From NCBI GenBank assembly GCA_947561715.1, contig OX387201.1:1258001-1322000 (forward strand): DNA of 64,000 nt. The letters run 5' to 3'. Numbering within the stretch: position 1 is the stretch's first letter; each line of letters opens with the position of its first letter. A model generated the notes under the pieces. That model was not told the origin of the DNA. It searched no databases and saw nothing but the letters and a program-made list of their open reading frames with translations. The position numbers and the translations under genes were made by a program. Below, piece by piece: positions 51,414 through 61,403 of the stretch. This DNA is from Ascidia mentula (taxonomy: Eukaryota; Chordata; Ascidiacea; Phlebobranchia; Ascidiidae).

Positions 51414-51776
51414 ATGACTGAAAACCAGCAACTGACTTCAAGCTATTTCAAGTATGCAACCAACTCCAACATAAGAGGTGTTTTCCTCTTTACTTTTCTC
51501 TACTTTGTGTGCTTCAACCCAGAAGCTGTGCCTGTCAAAAGTCTTGGGCCTATTGGGAGATTCTTCACATTTGTAGTTCAGGACTATACATGGGCTGCTA
51601 ACAGGCTCCTGTATTTCTTGATTATCTGCCATATCTTTGAGGCTTTCTATGCTCTTTACCTGACCTCGCGGTATGGAATTACAGACCCTGTTGCCAAGCT
51701 GAAGTGGTTTTTGCAGACTCTTGTGTGTGGGTTTGGTTCTTGGATGCTGATAAAAACAGTGAAAAAGAACAACTAG
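51414..51776 (+). CDS. TMEM254-like membrane protein, copy B
   Basis: Intronless, 120 residues. VPVKSLGPIGRFFTFV, HIFEAFYALYLTSRYGIT and KLKWFLQTLVCGFGSWML show the same three-span layout as copy A, and it is clearly its paralogue. The core NPEAVPVKSLGP corresponds to the family's NLGP motif. Same strand and spacing of about 1.2 kb from copy A indicate tandem duplication. Confidence 0.85.
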   Translation: MTENQQLTSSYFKYATNSNIRGVFLFTFLYFVCFNPEAVPVKSLGPIGRFFTFVVQDYTWAANRLLYFLIICHIFEAFYALYLTSRYGITDPVAKLKWFLQTLVCGFGSWMLIKTVKKNN

Positions 51777-52463
51777 TAACAAGTTTGTGAATTTTGATGA
51801 AGTACAGATGTGATAACGTGTAATTTAAACCAGAACATCTCAGAAATCATGCTGTTTTTGTTTGTATCACTTTTACATTATTTGTGATTTTTCAAATACT
51901 ATATATACAGTGAAATGCTTTGCACTTCAGAACTTATATCATGTTTGTGTTGGTTTACATCAGTTTACAACTTTCTTTCACTTCAAAAGTGAGATTTTCA
52001 CAATTTTGATCTAACAATTTGCTGCTCTATGCAATTTCATGAGCAGCATATGTTGCAACGTAGAAAATATGAATTGATTTTACCAATTGCCTTATTTTTG
52101 CCAATAAGCTTTAGAGATTATTTGTGTGTTGTGTTTGTTTTCTAATATTCAGTATGTTTGTTTTTGTATCCAGGCAATGGCAAAGTAGGTTTTTTATTGC
52201 TACTGAGATTTCAACAAGAGACTTTCGTGTGAATAAAATATTGCAACAGAAAAGGTAAACTTCACTTTACCAACACTTTTAAAATTAGTCTTGCCACAAT
52301 GTAACCGTGTATCGACAAAAGTTTTACAGGTGAAAGTAAGTCTGTGCATTTGACATGAGTTTTTCTTTAGTTGTAACTTTAATTGCATTAACTTTTTTAA
52401 ATGTTACCATAAAAGCAACTGGCCTATTTTTTAGGTTTGCCTGGTTGTCAAACAGTCCACAAC
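51777..52463. other. Gap between TMEM254-like copies B and C
   Basis: AT-rich with no gene. A polypyrimidine-poor but usable acceptor TATTTTTTAG ends at 52434, 29 bp before the next ATG. Confidence 0.4.
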
Positions 52464-52832
52464 ATGGCAAAGCAACACCCATCAAGCACATTTTTCAAAA
52501 GACCACATGTAATGGTGATGGTTTCTGTGCTTGGTGGAATGGCTCTGTGTCACTTTGGTTGTTACAGTCCCAAAACCATTCCTGACCAATATATGGGACC
52601 AGTCGGGGCACTCTACAGACTGTTTGTGTATCAATATCCACTGGCAATACAAATAATTTACCACAGCGCTGTGTTGATTCATTTGGTGGAAGCTCTGTAC
52701 TCGTTTCATTTGACTTCCAGATATGGTGTGACTGATACGACCACAAGGTTAAAGTGGTTTGTGCAAACCGTCCTTTTTGGGAGTTTTTCGCTTGTTTTAA
52801 TAAAGGAGAATCAATTAAGTAAGGACGAATAA
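52464..52832 (+). CDS. TMEM254-like membrane protein, copy C (most divergent)
   Basis: Intronless, 122 residues from ATG 52464; the open frame continues upstream but across a splice acceptor at 52434. IPDQYMGPVGALY, LVEALYSFHLTSRYGVT and RLKWFVQTVLFGSFSLVL keep the family motifs while the first third differs from copies A and B. Third member of the tandem array. Confidence 0.82.
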   Translation: MAKQHPSSTFFKRPHVMVMVSVLGGMALCHFGCYSPKTIPDQYMGPVGALYRLFVYQYPLAIQIIYHSAVLIHLVEALYSFHLTSRYGVTDTTTRLKWFVQTVLFGSFSLVLIKENQLSKDE

Positions 52833-53356
52833 ACAATCTCAGATTTACACTTTTACCGCTCTATTGGTTGACGTTTTGTTGCGATGAAATATCAATGATT
52901 TTTGAACTATTTTTCCCTCCAAATTTTATTCATATTGTGTTGAATTGATTCTTTATCGATTGTCTTCTGATATTATTTCTTTTTATCTCAACAAATACAA
53001 GGTGCTTCATGCATATTGTCGCGGTCGTAAATTTTATTTATTGTCTACACGGGTGAAACTAAACGTCTTGACTTGTCGTTTGTTTTCTCCCGAAGAAGAA
53101 ATTACGTACTTCAATACAAATGCAATTATACTAGGAACCTAATGCCTTTTCGTAGGTGGCGACATTTTCGAAAACCGACAGGTAATTGCGAAGCGTTACA
53201 CTGGTGTCTAAAGACGTTTGTTTACCATCGTAAAGGAAAAATTCCTTATAAAAAGGTAGGTTTGTTTTGCAGCATGTAACCGATTCGTATACGTAAAGGA
53301 CAGGAGGAACCACCAAAGGGATAAATACCTTCGGTAATTGCAAAGAAAGACCTCCG

Positions 53357-53440
53357 CCAATACCCAACGGACTTATTTTCGAGAACACAAACCAACCATA
53401 GCTAACTTCAGCCGAGTTGGGATAGGAGTAGAGGAAGTAT
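53357..53440 (-). pseudogene. Relic of a VIT-CUB gene (CUB fragment)
   Basis: On the minus strand TACTCCTATCCCAACTCGGC, then a GTTAGCT-TTGGTT stretch, aligns base by base with the CUB1 coding sequence of the gene at 55405-58642 (encoding SYPNSADVSWLVRV); here it reads YSYPNSAEVS and then drifts out of frame by a 4-base insertion. Similarity continues weakly through AATAAGTCCGT. It is inverted relative to the cluster and has no intact exon around it. Confidence 0.6.
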
Positions 53441-54099
53441 TGAGATTCCAAATTTTGTCGGTCGTCACACAAAAAATAATATTTAATTGTCTTTTTCGTA
53501 AATGACGCCCCTAGCGAAAGCTTTTCAGTTGTTTTGTTTTCATAAAAATATCCAAATATAACTGTCGAACATAAGGAGTCTCTTTTAAAAGGAAAATACT
53601 ACTACACTGGGTCAAAAAGTTTTTTCCAAATTTGATCCACACATAAGCTTACGTAGTATAAAAATCTGAACGAATTTTAATGGTTAGGTGTAAACAGGGC
53701 CACCACCTCTTTAGTTATATATTTGAGTTAAAATACTACACGAAATCGTAACTTTAATATTCGCACAGATTTCTATGTTACATAGGCTTATATGAGGATT
53801 GCAGCGTACAAATAGAATTCCTGGCCTTTTAAAAGGGATCACTATGAGCGAACCATATTGTCTACGCACCCAGCAGAGCAAAAAACTATATATGTGATTG
53901 TGCGCAATATGCTGTGAAGCATTTTGTGATTACACCCCGCGTGTACCTGTTCTCACCGTACTTGTAGTGCCAAAGATGATTAACGATCAGCGAAAAAATA
54001 AAACCACAAAACCAACATTTTTATCACTGTTTCAAGTGGCGCACGTGCCCCTGTCTACTTTGTAGCAGGTGAAAGGTTTTCGCCGAGTCAACGTGGAAG

Positions 54100-54180
54100 G
54101 GTTGTGGCCTACAGGTGGTCCGATAGCTGGGTGACAAGGAAAACGATCCGGGTTCGACCAAGGGCCGTGCGAGGCGATGC
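54100..54180 (+). repeat. tRNA-like (SINE-like) sequence
   Basis: A-box-like TGGCCTACAGGTGG and B-box-like GGTTCGACCA lie about 50 bp apart. No convincing cloverleaf, so at most a SINE remnant. Confidence 0.3.
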
Positions 54181-54196
54181 ATGTGGTGTTTATTAA

Positions 54197-54345
54197 TTAC
54201 AGAGGCACTGTGCCTTCGAAAACTTTCCCAAAAAATGTCGCGACGACAGACAACGTGGCGCCGATCGCGAGACAGAAACCGAAAATTCGTAAAATGTGTC
54301 GTAACCCGTTCTTTGTCTTGCGGTTTTGCACAAACATAAACTGAT
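54197..54345 (-). CDS. Possible terminal exon of a small membrane protein
   Basis: A good minus-strand acceptor (GATCACGTTTCAG) opens a frame with a basic stretch QNRKTKNGLRH followed by one hydrophobic span (about 20 residues, GFCLAIGATLSVVATFF) and a stop. Base composition is more CG-rich than the surroundings. No upstream exon or family recognised. Confidence 0.25.
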
Positions 54346-55404
54346 CTGAAACGTGATCAACACATGAAGTTCTGAGCCCCGGCAACACCAAGCATTGCAA
54401 CCATAATTCCCATTGTCAAATGTGCTTCAGGATCTCGTCAACATCATTGTCAAAATACATATATTTGCTTAAAACGTAACACAATTATAACTTTCCATTT
54501 ATTTAAAAGCAAAATGTTGCTGCTTTTCGTATTGCAGAAGCAAACTAACAGTGATAGTGTACATTTTTTAAGGGCCGCCAATTAAATGGGTTGACGTATT
54601 TACCCAATGTTTGCTGCCCACGTTAAACCGAACAAAAAAAAATCTTTATAGCCAAGGCTTAAATTCATCTTTTTTTTATGTCTTTAATCATCTCCCTTCT
54701 AAACATTTGATTGACAGTTTTAATGCGGACTCTGTTGATCCAACTAACACAATGGAATGCTTTTCTCTGTAAGTCATCGACAACGCAGGGTGTTTTTTAA
54801 CGAGCTCCTTCTGTCAAAGTTCTCAACCTCCGTTAAACTTCCGTCCGCTGTGAAGATTCCCATGTTAACACGTGCTACACCTCACGCTGTTGCAGTCGAT
54901 ATATATTAAAGGGTTTCAGGGCCAAGATTAGTCTATCTCGTTGACTACAAAGCGCTTGGTGCTATATTACGACGTAGTAATATATGGTATTATAGAACTT
55001 ATCGCAAATATTTTTTTTTGCCTTGGACGTTCAAGCATAGCTCGCCTATGTAAGACGAAATATAAAGGGAATATTGTTTAGATTAAAAGAGCCTTGCAAT
55101 ACTGACATAGTAGACTCAGGTAAGAGGGATCCTTATGGAAGAAAACGATAATTTTTTTATTTTTATTGTATACGTTTGAACCGAAAACGCCGATTAGGTT
55201 TGCAACAAGGCAACTGCTTTTTTATAGCAAAAGTTCAATCAATTACGTGAATACAAGATTATATACGGGATATTGTCAGTGAAAGCGGCTCTTTATCCAG
55301 GGCGCCAACGATGCCATTGTTTTATATATGTCAGACTTTGTTGACTGTCAACGTGCACTGTAGAACTCATTTTCTAATATTTTAGTCGCAGGCTTTAATA
55401 TAAA

Positions 55405-58400
55405 ATGATTGAACGCTTTTTGGTTGTTCTGGCATTGGTTGCCAGCGTTACAGTTGCCACGGACGACGGCGACGCATTTCTCGTTGCTTTGCTTCCGGAA
55501 CCGATTTATGAGAAGGTAAGTCGACGTGTATTTGAATAGCTTTATATTTACATACAAGGCCCGGTCGTTGACCTTTAAATGACCCCGCCGTTTACTACTT
55601 TTTTAGGGATTGCGCAAATTTCATAAAAAAGCATTCCGCATGCCAAAAGTAACCACAAAGAGACCCAGCATTTGTTTGCGACCCCAGCTCTGTCTTCACT
55701 AAGTAATTTTTGTCTTGCAGTCAGTATCTCATCTCTTTTAAACTTTTGTTATCAATCCAAACTAAATTTACATTTAGCGCCAATTCGATTAAGGGAATGT
55801 TTTTTTTTTAAAAAAACTACTTTTTTTCTTGTTCCTGATGCGCAAAGTATATTTTAGCACGACTAATATGGAGCTTAATGCCTGTTTAACTTCAATGCAC
55901 TTTCGAAAACGTGGGATTAATAAATTTAACTTGCAGCCAATATGCAGAAACCTCGCTTAACTTTAAGTTAAGCGGAGTTTCTGCATACCACCCTTAGAGT
56001 GCCAGCCAACTGTTTTTTCCATGCCGGCATTCGAACCCAGGTTATCTTGGGCAAGAATTCGGATCAGGGGTTCTACTTACCATATAAATCAAGCGTCCTG
56101 GCCGATCAGACTGAGCAAATTAAAACGAAATTTTTTGTTGTTGCGCAGGCAAACACCACGTGGCCGATTCCACCTGCTGGCAATGTCAACCACCTCAAGG
56201 TCACAATCATGAACTTGGGCTACTCATCCGATGACGTTGGTTTCCACACTTACCTTCCCGATTACGCGGAGATGACATCATTCACAATGCAAACTGACGG
56301 CGTGGCTTACAGCGGAAAAACAGTCCCCCGCAAGGTGGCGCAAGAAGCCCTCGCCAAAGCGAAAGACGGTGATCACGTGACCGCCGTGCACGCCCCGAAA
56401 AGAATTCCTGGTGAGTGGAAGATGGAAAATAAAAATATTGCCATGTGACGTCATTGTCAGAGTAAAACTTTCCGCAAATACTTCTGTTGTCACGACGTAG
56501 TGCTTGAACTTGACGTTGATTCGTGCGTTGGCAGTTGAACTTGGAGATAAGTGTTATTAGTTAATGAAGTCAAATCCCCCGTAAGACCACAAGAACTTAA
56601 AAATGTCAAGTTTTACGTAACTTATACCCAAATTGCTTGCAGATATATTTGGGAACCAAATACAAGCGGCGGAAAACACAGTCCACATCAAATCCCAAAA
56701 GCAGATGACCTTCGACGTCGAATACAAGGAAACCATTCCAGATATGATCGAATCTGGGGTGAAACTTCAAAACAGAGCCCAAGTTCTATTCGACCTCTAC
56801 GGCTCTACGGTTCAAAGCATGGTGGGTGAGGTGTTTTCCCCAAATTACCCCTACTCCTACCCAAATTCGGCTGACGTCAGCTGGTTGGTTCGTGTGCCCG
56901 ACGATAAGTTCGTAAGGCTCAGTATCGTCGATCTCGATATCGAGGAATGTTGCGACCGACTCACGATATACGACGGCAACTCTTTCAGTGGTTCGATCCT
57001 GGCGAGTTTATCAGGCAACCTCAACAATCAAAATAACCTCACAGCTTTTGTATCTACCGGTAGCAGCTTGTCTCTACATCTCACTTCCGATTGTTCCGAA
57101 ACTAGGAGTGGTTTCAGGGCGATTACAACGGTCGGATCAAACCAGGTTCCAACCACAGAGCTCCCAATCGACGAAACAACAGTTTCCACGATCTCGGCTT
57201 GTTCGTACGGCGACCACCTCGATATTTACTCTGGTTACAGTTACATCATATCACCTAACTACCCGAACTATTACTACAATAACATGCAATGTTCGTGGAC
57301 TGTCCATAGCCACAATGGTTACTACATTAAACTCACGGTCCTCGATCTTGCTTTGGGCTACGGTGACGCCCTAAGTATGTACGACGGTTCTTCCCAATAT
57401 TACCCGTTACTCGCAAACTACACTGGGTATGCGTATCCAGACCCTCTATACTCGTCCGGTTACTACATGTTTATAGAGTTCCAAACCGATAGCTATAACA
57501 CAAACCGTGGTTTTCAACTTAAATACGAAACGTCCACGGTCACGGCCGTCATTCCTGCGTGTGCTAATGGAGAAAACCTGTATGTTGATCCGTGGACTTC
57601 GGTCAACATTTCTTCTCCCGAATACCCAAATTATTACTACAACAATCTCAACTGTACGTGGATGATCCACAACCATTATTCCGGCAGTGTCGAACTCACA
57701 GTTCAAGATCTTTCTCTCAACTCTGGCGACGAAGTTTCCGTGTATGACGGCAACAGTGGAATTCTCCTTGCTCGCTTTACATACTCCTACTATTATTCAC
57801 CAATCTACTCCTATTCAGAGCATATGCAGATCGTCTTTTCAACTGATAGCAACTACGTCAGTCGAGGTTTCCAATTCTGGGTGACAGGAGCACAAAATTC
57901 CGTAACCACCGATTCTCCCGGTGGCTCCGGAGATATGGAGACAACAGTATCTTCTGTTTACTGTGACGGAGGTTACTCCATAATGTCAGGACTCGGTAAC
58001 ATTACGTCACCTTTCTACCCGAGCTATTACCAGAACAACATGCAGTGTTCGTATAGTATCCAATCAATATCATATGCATATTATATTAAACTTACTGTGC
58101 AGGACTTGGCACTGGCCAGTTATGACACCCTTACCGTTTACGACGGATTTTCCGAGTACGATACTGTACTAGCTTCTTATACAGGTTACTGGAGCAATGT
58201 TAATGTAACGTCGTCTTATAATGCGATGTTGATAAAGTTTCAGTCCGACAGCTACTATACTAACCAAGGTTTTCGGCTGCAATACGAAACAATTGTCAAC
58301 TGTAGTACATCTTATTATTTGACTTCGTCTTATGGAACCATAAACTCCAATAACTACGGTTACGGAAATTACCCCGATAACTTAAACGAATGTTGGATTT

Positions 58401-58642
58401 TTCCTTCGTATTACGACCATGTTCACTTGACTTTTAACTCTATGAACACGGAGAGCTTCTATGATCCGTTGACAATTTATTCTTACGACAACTATGTAAA
58501 AAGTTGGGACGGCAGTTTCTCAGACGATTATAGCGAGTCGGTTTATCCTAATTGTTACAACAACTGTGGCATGTGGATGTCCTTTACAACTGATGGTTCT
58601 GTCACTAGAACAGGGTTTTCTATTACCTACACCCTTCACTGA
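55405..58642 (+). CDS. Secreted VIT-domain protein with five CUB domains
   Basis: Exons 55405-55515, 56149-56410 and 56643-58642 join in phase to 790 residues; a 14-codon exon at 55607-55648 may be added. Residues 1-19 are a signal peptide. About 38-155 match the VIT domain of inter-alpha-trypsin inhibitor heavy chains: FHTYLPDYAEMTSF, DGVAYSGKTVPRKVAQEAL and MTFDVEYKE. There is no vWA domain; instead CUB domains follow at about 186-288, 312-420, 430-540, 560-668 and 672-790, with FSPNYPYSYPNS, SPNYPNYYYNN, SPEYPNYYYNN and SPFYPSYYQNN. CUB1 lacks the usual first Cys but has ECCDRLTIYDG. The protein is rich in Tyr and N-glycosylation sites. Likely an extracellular matrix or fluid protein; partner unknown. 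AATAAA at 58738 is 96 bp past the stop. Confidence 0.85.
55941..55987. repeat. Strong intronic hairpin
   Basis: TATGCAGAAAC and CGCTTAAC pair with GTTAAGCG and GTTTCTGCATA across a 5-base loop, giving 19 pairs with one 2 x 2 interior mismatch. It lies in the intron before the second exon of the five-CUB gene, next to a tRNA-like SINE. Confidence 0.75.
56020..56115 (-). repeat. tRNA-derived SINE-like sequence
   Basis: Minus strand has an A box TTGCTCAGTCTGATCGG and, about 70 bases on, a perfect B box GGTTCGAATGCC. It lies in the intron just upstream of the acceptor at 56148. Confidence 0.5.
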
Positions 58643-59777
58643 TAACTGAAAGATAACAAGCATTATGTGTCAACAACTGTGTGGTGAATTTTGGTGGTGC
58701 TTTATGCGGGCGTATCGGGGTTGGTGTTTGACAGCACAATAAACATAATTTCGAATTGTTTGGTTTTCAGATTAAAAAAAACTCAAAAAAATGTTTTGAC
58801 GTAACTGTGACAAGTTTGCAACAGCGGTTTTGTGAATTAAGGGCGCGAAAAGCAAATTGCTGTACGATGAAAGGTTTTAGAGTTGATCAAAATTTAATGA
58901 ACTTGAAATGTTTTTTTTAAAGTTATCTTTACCAAAAATGTTTAGGAAAACGAATTGTGCGAGGCCACTGTAAACAGGCTTGCAACGTCCCAGGTATGCA
59001 GCGTTTCAAAAAGTTTGTTGAAGTTGACGCTGACGTTAATAGGTTAAAATGCTTTGATACCAACAGTTGTTAAATTAATTCTTGTCGGTCTGTAGCCCTT
59101 ATGTAATAAACACACTGACCCGTAGTTTTATAAACAAAAAAATACGCCAAGGGTGCAAAAGTGAAAAATTTTGGAAGTTTGGAAATCATTTCAGACTTTC
59201 AAATCTAGTAAAATTTAAATATAGCCTTCACGTGTTACGATTGTTTCCAAGGGTTACTACTTTGCAAGGCATTTTGTTCTGAAGAACACTTGAACGAAGT
59301 TAACACGGCGCGTCCGTAATTATTTATCATGTAAACATATATAAGAGAAATCCTGGATTTCTGTCAATATTTTGTATTTGGGTAAAGCTTTGGGTAAACT
59401 GAAAAAGAAATTATGTTAAAGCAACCGTTTCCAAAACACTTAAAGGTAACGACGCGACGACAGGTGCCTTTTTCCCACAGCTGTGGAGAACGAAGGTGTT
59501 GTTGATGCGCCAAAGTTTGTCCACTTTGAAAGCAACGGCGTGTTTGAGGCGAATGCACGGCCAAAAACAGTGACAAGATGTTTTAAAAACGATACTTTGA
59601 TAGCAAGGAACGTCTTTAGTTTTTGTAGCTGCATTTTTCGTGAGGACAACATGGACAAGTTCGAAAGTTTGATCGAGAACCAGGATGCAGTTGATGCGCC
59701 AAAATTTAACCAATTTGTAAAAATATTTTTACTGTGCAGAAAGGGGTTTTTGTGTCTATAATTAACGTGGAAGCAAT
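58643..59777. other. Gap between the two VIT-CUB genes
   Basis: Holds the poly(A) region of the first gene and a direct repeat at 59486-59535 and 59664-59713 (both containing GTTGATGCGCCAAA). A minus-strand frame runs open through both repeat units but resembles no known protein. Confidence 0.45.
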
Positions 59778-61403
59778 ATGATCAAATTCGAAAGTGTTCT
59801 TGTTCTTTTGCTGCTGGTCTCAAGATTTTCATGTGCAGATCAGCATTCTCATCTTGTGTCTCTGCTTTCCGAAGTTGAATACGAAAAGGTTGGAATTTGT
59901 CTTAATTTTGCAGTTTGGCAATAAACGAAGCGGCGGGAAGGACTCAACAGCTATGCGTGCATGTATAGGCAGACAAAAAAATAATAATTTGGTGTTAAAA
60001 TTAGTATTGTGACATCATCCATTGCAAACTTTTTTAATTAAAAAATCAAATTCCAAATGACTTTTACATGTTTATAAACCTTTTGTAAAATTGTAATTAA
60101 ACTCAAAAAGCTTCAATCCACATATGTGACATCATACTGGAGCTTTTATGACACTAAACTAAAATCCAGTCGAATGACGTTTGTTAAGGCCAACGTCATA
60201 GCCGGAAACTACCTTAAAGTGGTCGTCACTAACTTTGGAAACTCAACTGATGACGTAGGATTTCACGCGTACCTGCCCGATTACGCCGAGATGACGTCAT
60301 TCGCCATACAAACGGAAAATGCCACAAGTAGCGACCAAATTTTCAGCCGCCAGGGAGTGCCATCTGCGGACGAATATGACCAAACTTCCAAGAGAATTCC
60401 TGGTTAAGGCTTGGTTGAATTTTGCCTTCTTACCCTGACTTTCATCTCATGTTGTGGTTTAACACGGGGTCATTTTTATGAGCAATAAGAACCCTAAAAA
60501 TTCATTAAAACGAAACATGTGAAAAAACTGACTTCTAAGGCTTACAACGTTATATGAGGTATAAAAACGTTTGATTTCCATGCTCACCGCAAGAAAGTTT
60601 GTAAGGTTTTAATTGCATGGAGTCAAGTGGGACCTCTGGGGTCTTACTGGGTTAAACATGACCAATTCACTTGTATGCAGAGCAAAACAAATTGCACAAT
60701 GTTCTATTATCACTCTCTACATTTGTGTTTAAAATCCTACCACAGGAAAATATTGACTGCTGTCAATTTCAAAATTAAATCACTTGCAGTTTTGAATTCC
60801 TTGGCTCAGTCAGCTGAAACCACGATCAACATTCAAAGCAACGAAAAGATTACGTTCGACGTCGTGTACGATCTCGAATCCGATACGATTATCGAAAATA
60901 AAGCGCAAATCGTTTTTGATCTCAACGGCTCCGGTGCTCTGGATATGGTGGGTGAGGTGTTTTCCCCAAATTACCCCTACTCCTACCCTAACTCTTCTGA
61001 CGTCACTTGGTTGGTACGAGTGCCCGACGGCAAAACGATTCGAATCGATATCGTCGATCTCGATATTGAGCAATGTTGCGACCGACTCACGATATACGAC
61101 GGCAACTCTGTCGGTGGGCAAATCATCGCAAACCTCACAGGGAATCTGACGACATTAGATAATATTAATTTCTTCGAGTCGACCGGAAGCAGTTTAACCC
61201 TGCATCTTATGTCCGATGAGCGGGGAGAAAACATTGGTTTTATGACGTCAGTGAGCATAGTTCGAGAACCCACGACCACCGAAACTTCCTCAACTGTTCC
61301 GGTCACGACCACATCGGGCTTTGTGAAAGCAAATCCCTCCTTATTACTTACAGGTGATATGCGCTCTGCCGGGTTTTGCACTTTTTTCGCCATCCCAGTC
61401 TAA
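59778..61403 (+). CDS. Secreted VIT-domain protein with one CUB domain (paralogue)
   Basis: Exons 59778-59888, 60111-60402 and 60790-61403 give 338 residues. The first exon is a signal peptide of exactly the same 37 codons and ends with the same EYEK/IYEK type boundary as the neighbour. The VIT region (about 45-150) has FHAYLPDYAEMTSFAIQT and ITFDVVYDLE; exon 2 ends at the same RIPG phase-1 junction. One CUB (about 175-275) with FSPNYPYSYPNSSDVTWLV and QCCDRLTIYDG follows, then a Thr-rich tail and a stop. No vWA domain. The acceptor before 60111 (CTCAAAAAG) is weak. A possible donor at ACAG/GTGATA near the end could extend the gene, so the C-terminus is provisional. Confidence 0.75.

Larger units (their letters stand above)
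52833..55404. other. Interval between TMEM254-like and VIT-CUB genes
   Basis: Contains a minus-strand CUB relic (53357-53440), a tRNA-like B-box sequence near 54100-54180 and a possible minus-strand terminal exon (54197-54345). The promoter of the first VIT-CUB gene should lie at its right end. Confidence 0.45.

Noticed and set aside
56988..57374. 128-codon frame overlapping the CUB exon
   Set aside because: Shadow of the long VIT-CUB coding exon in another frame.
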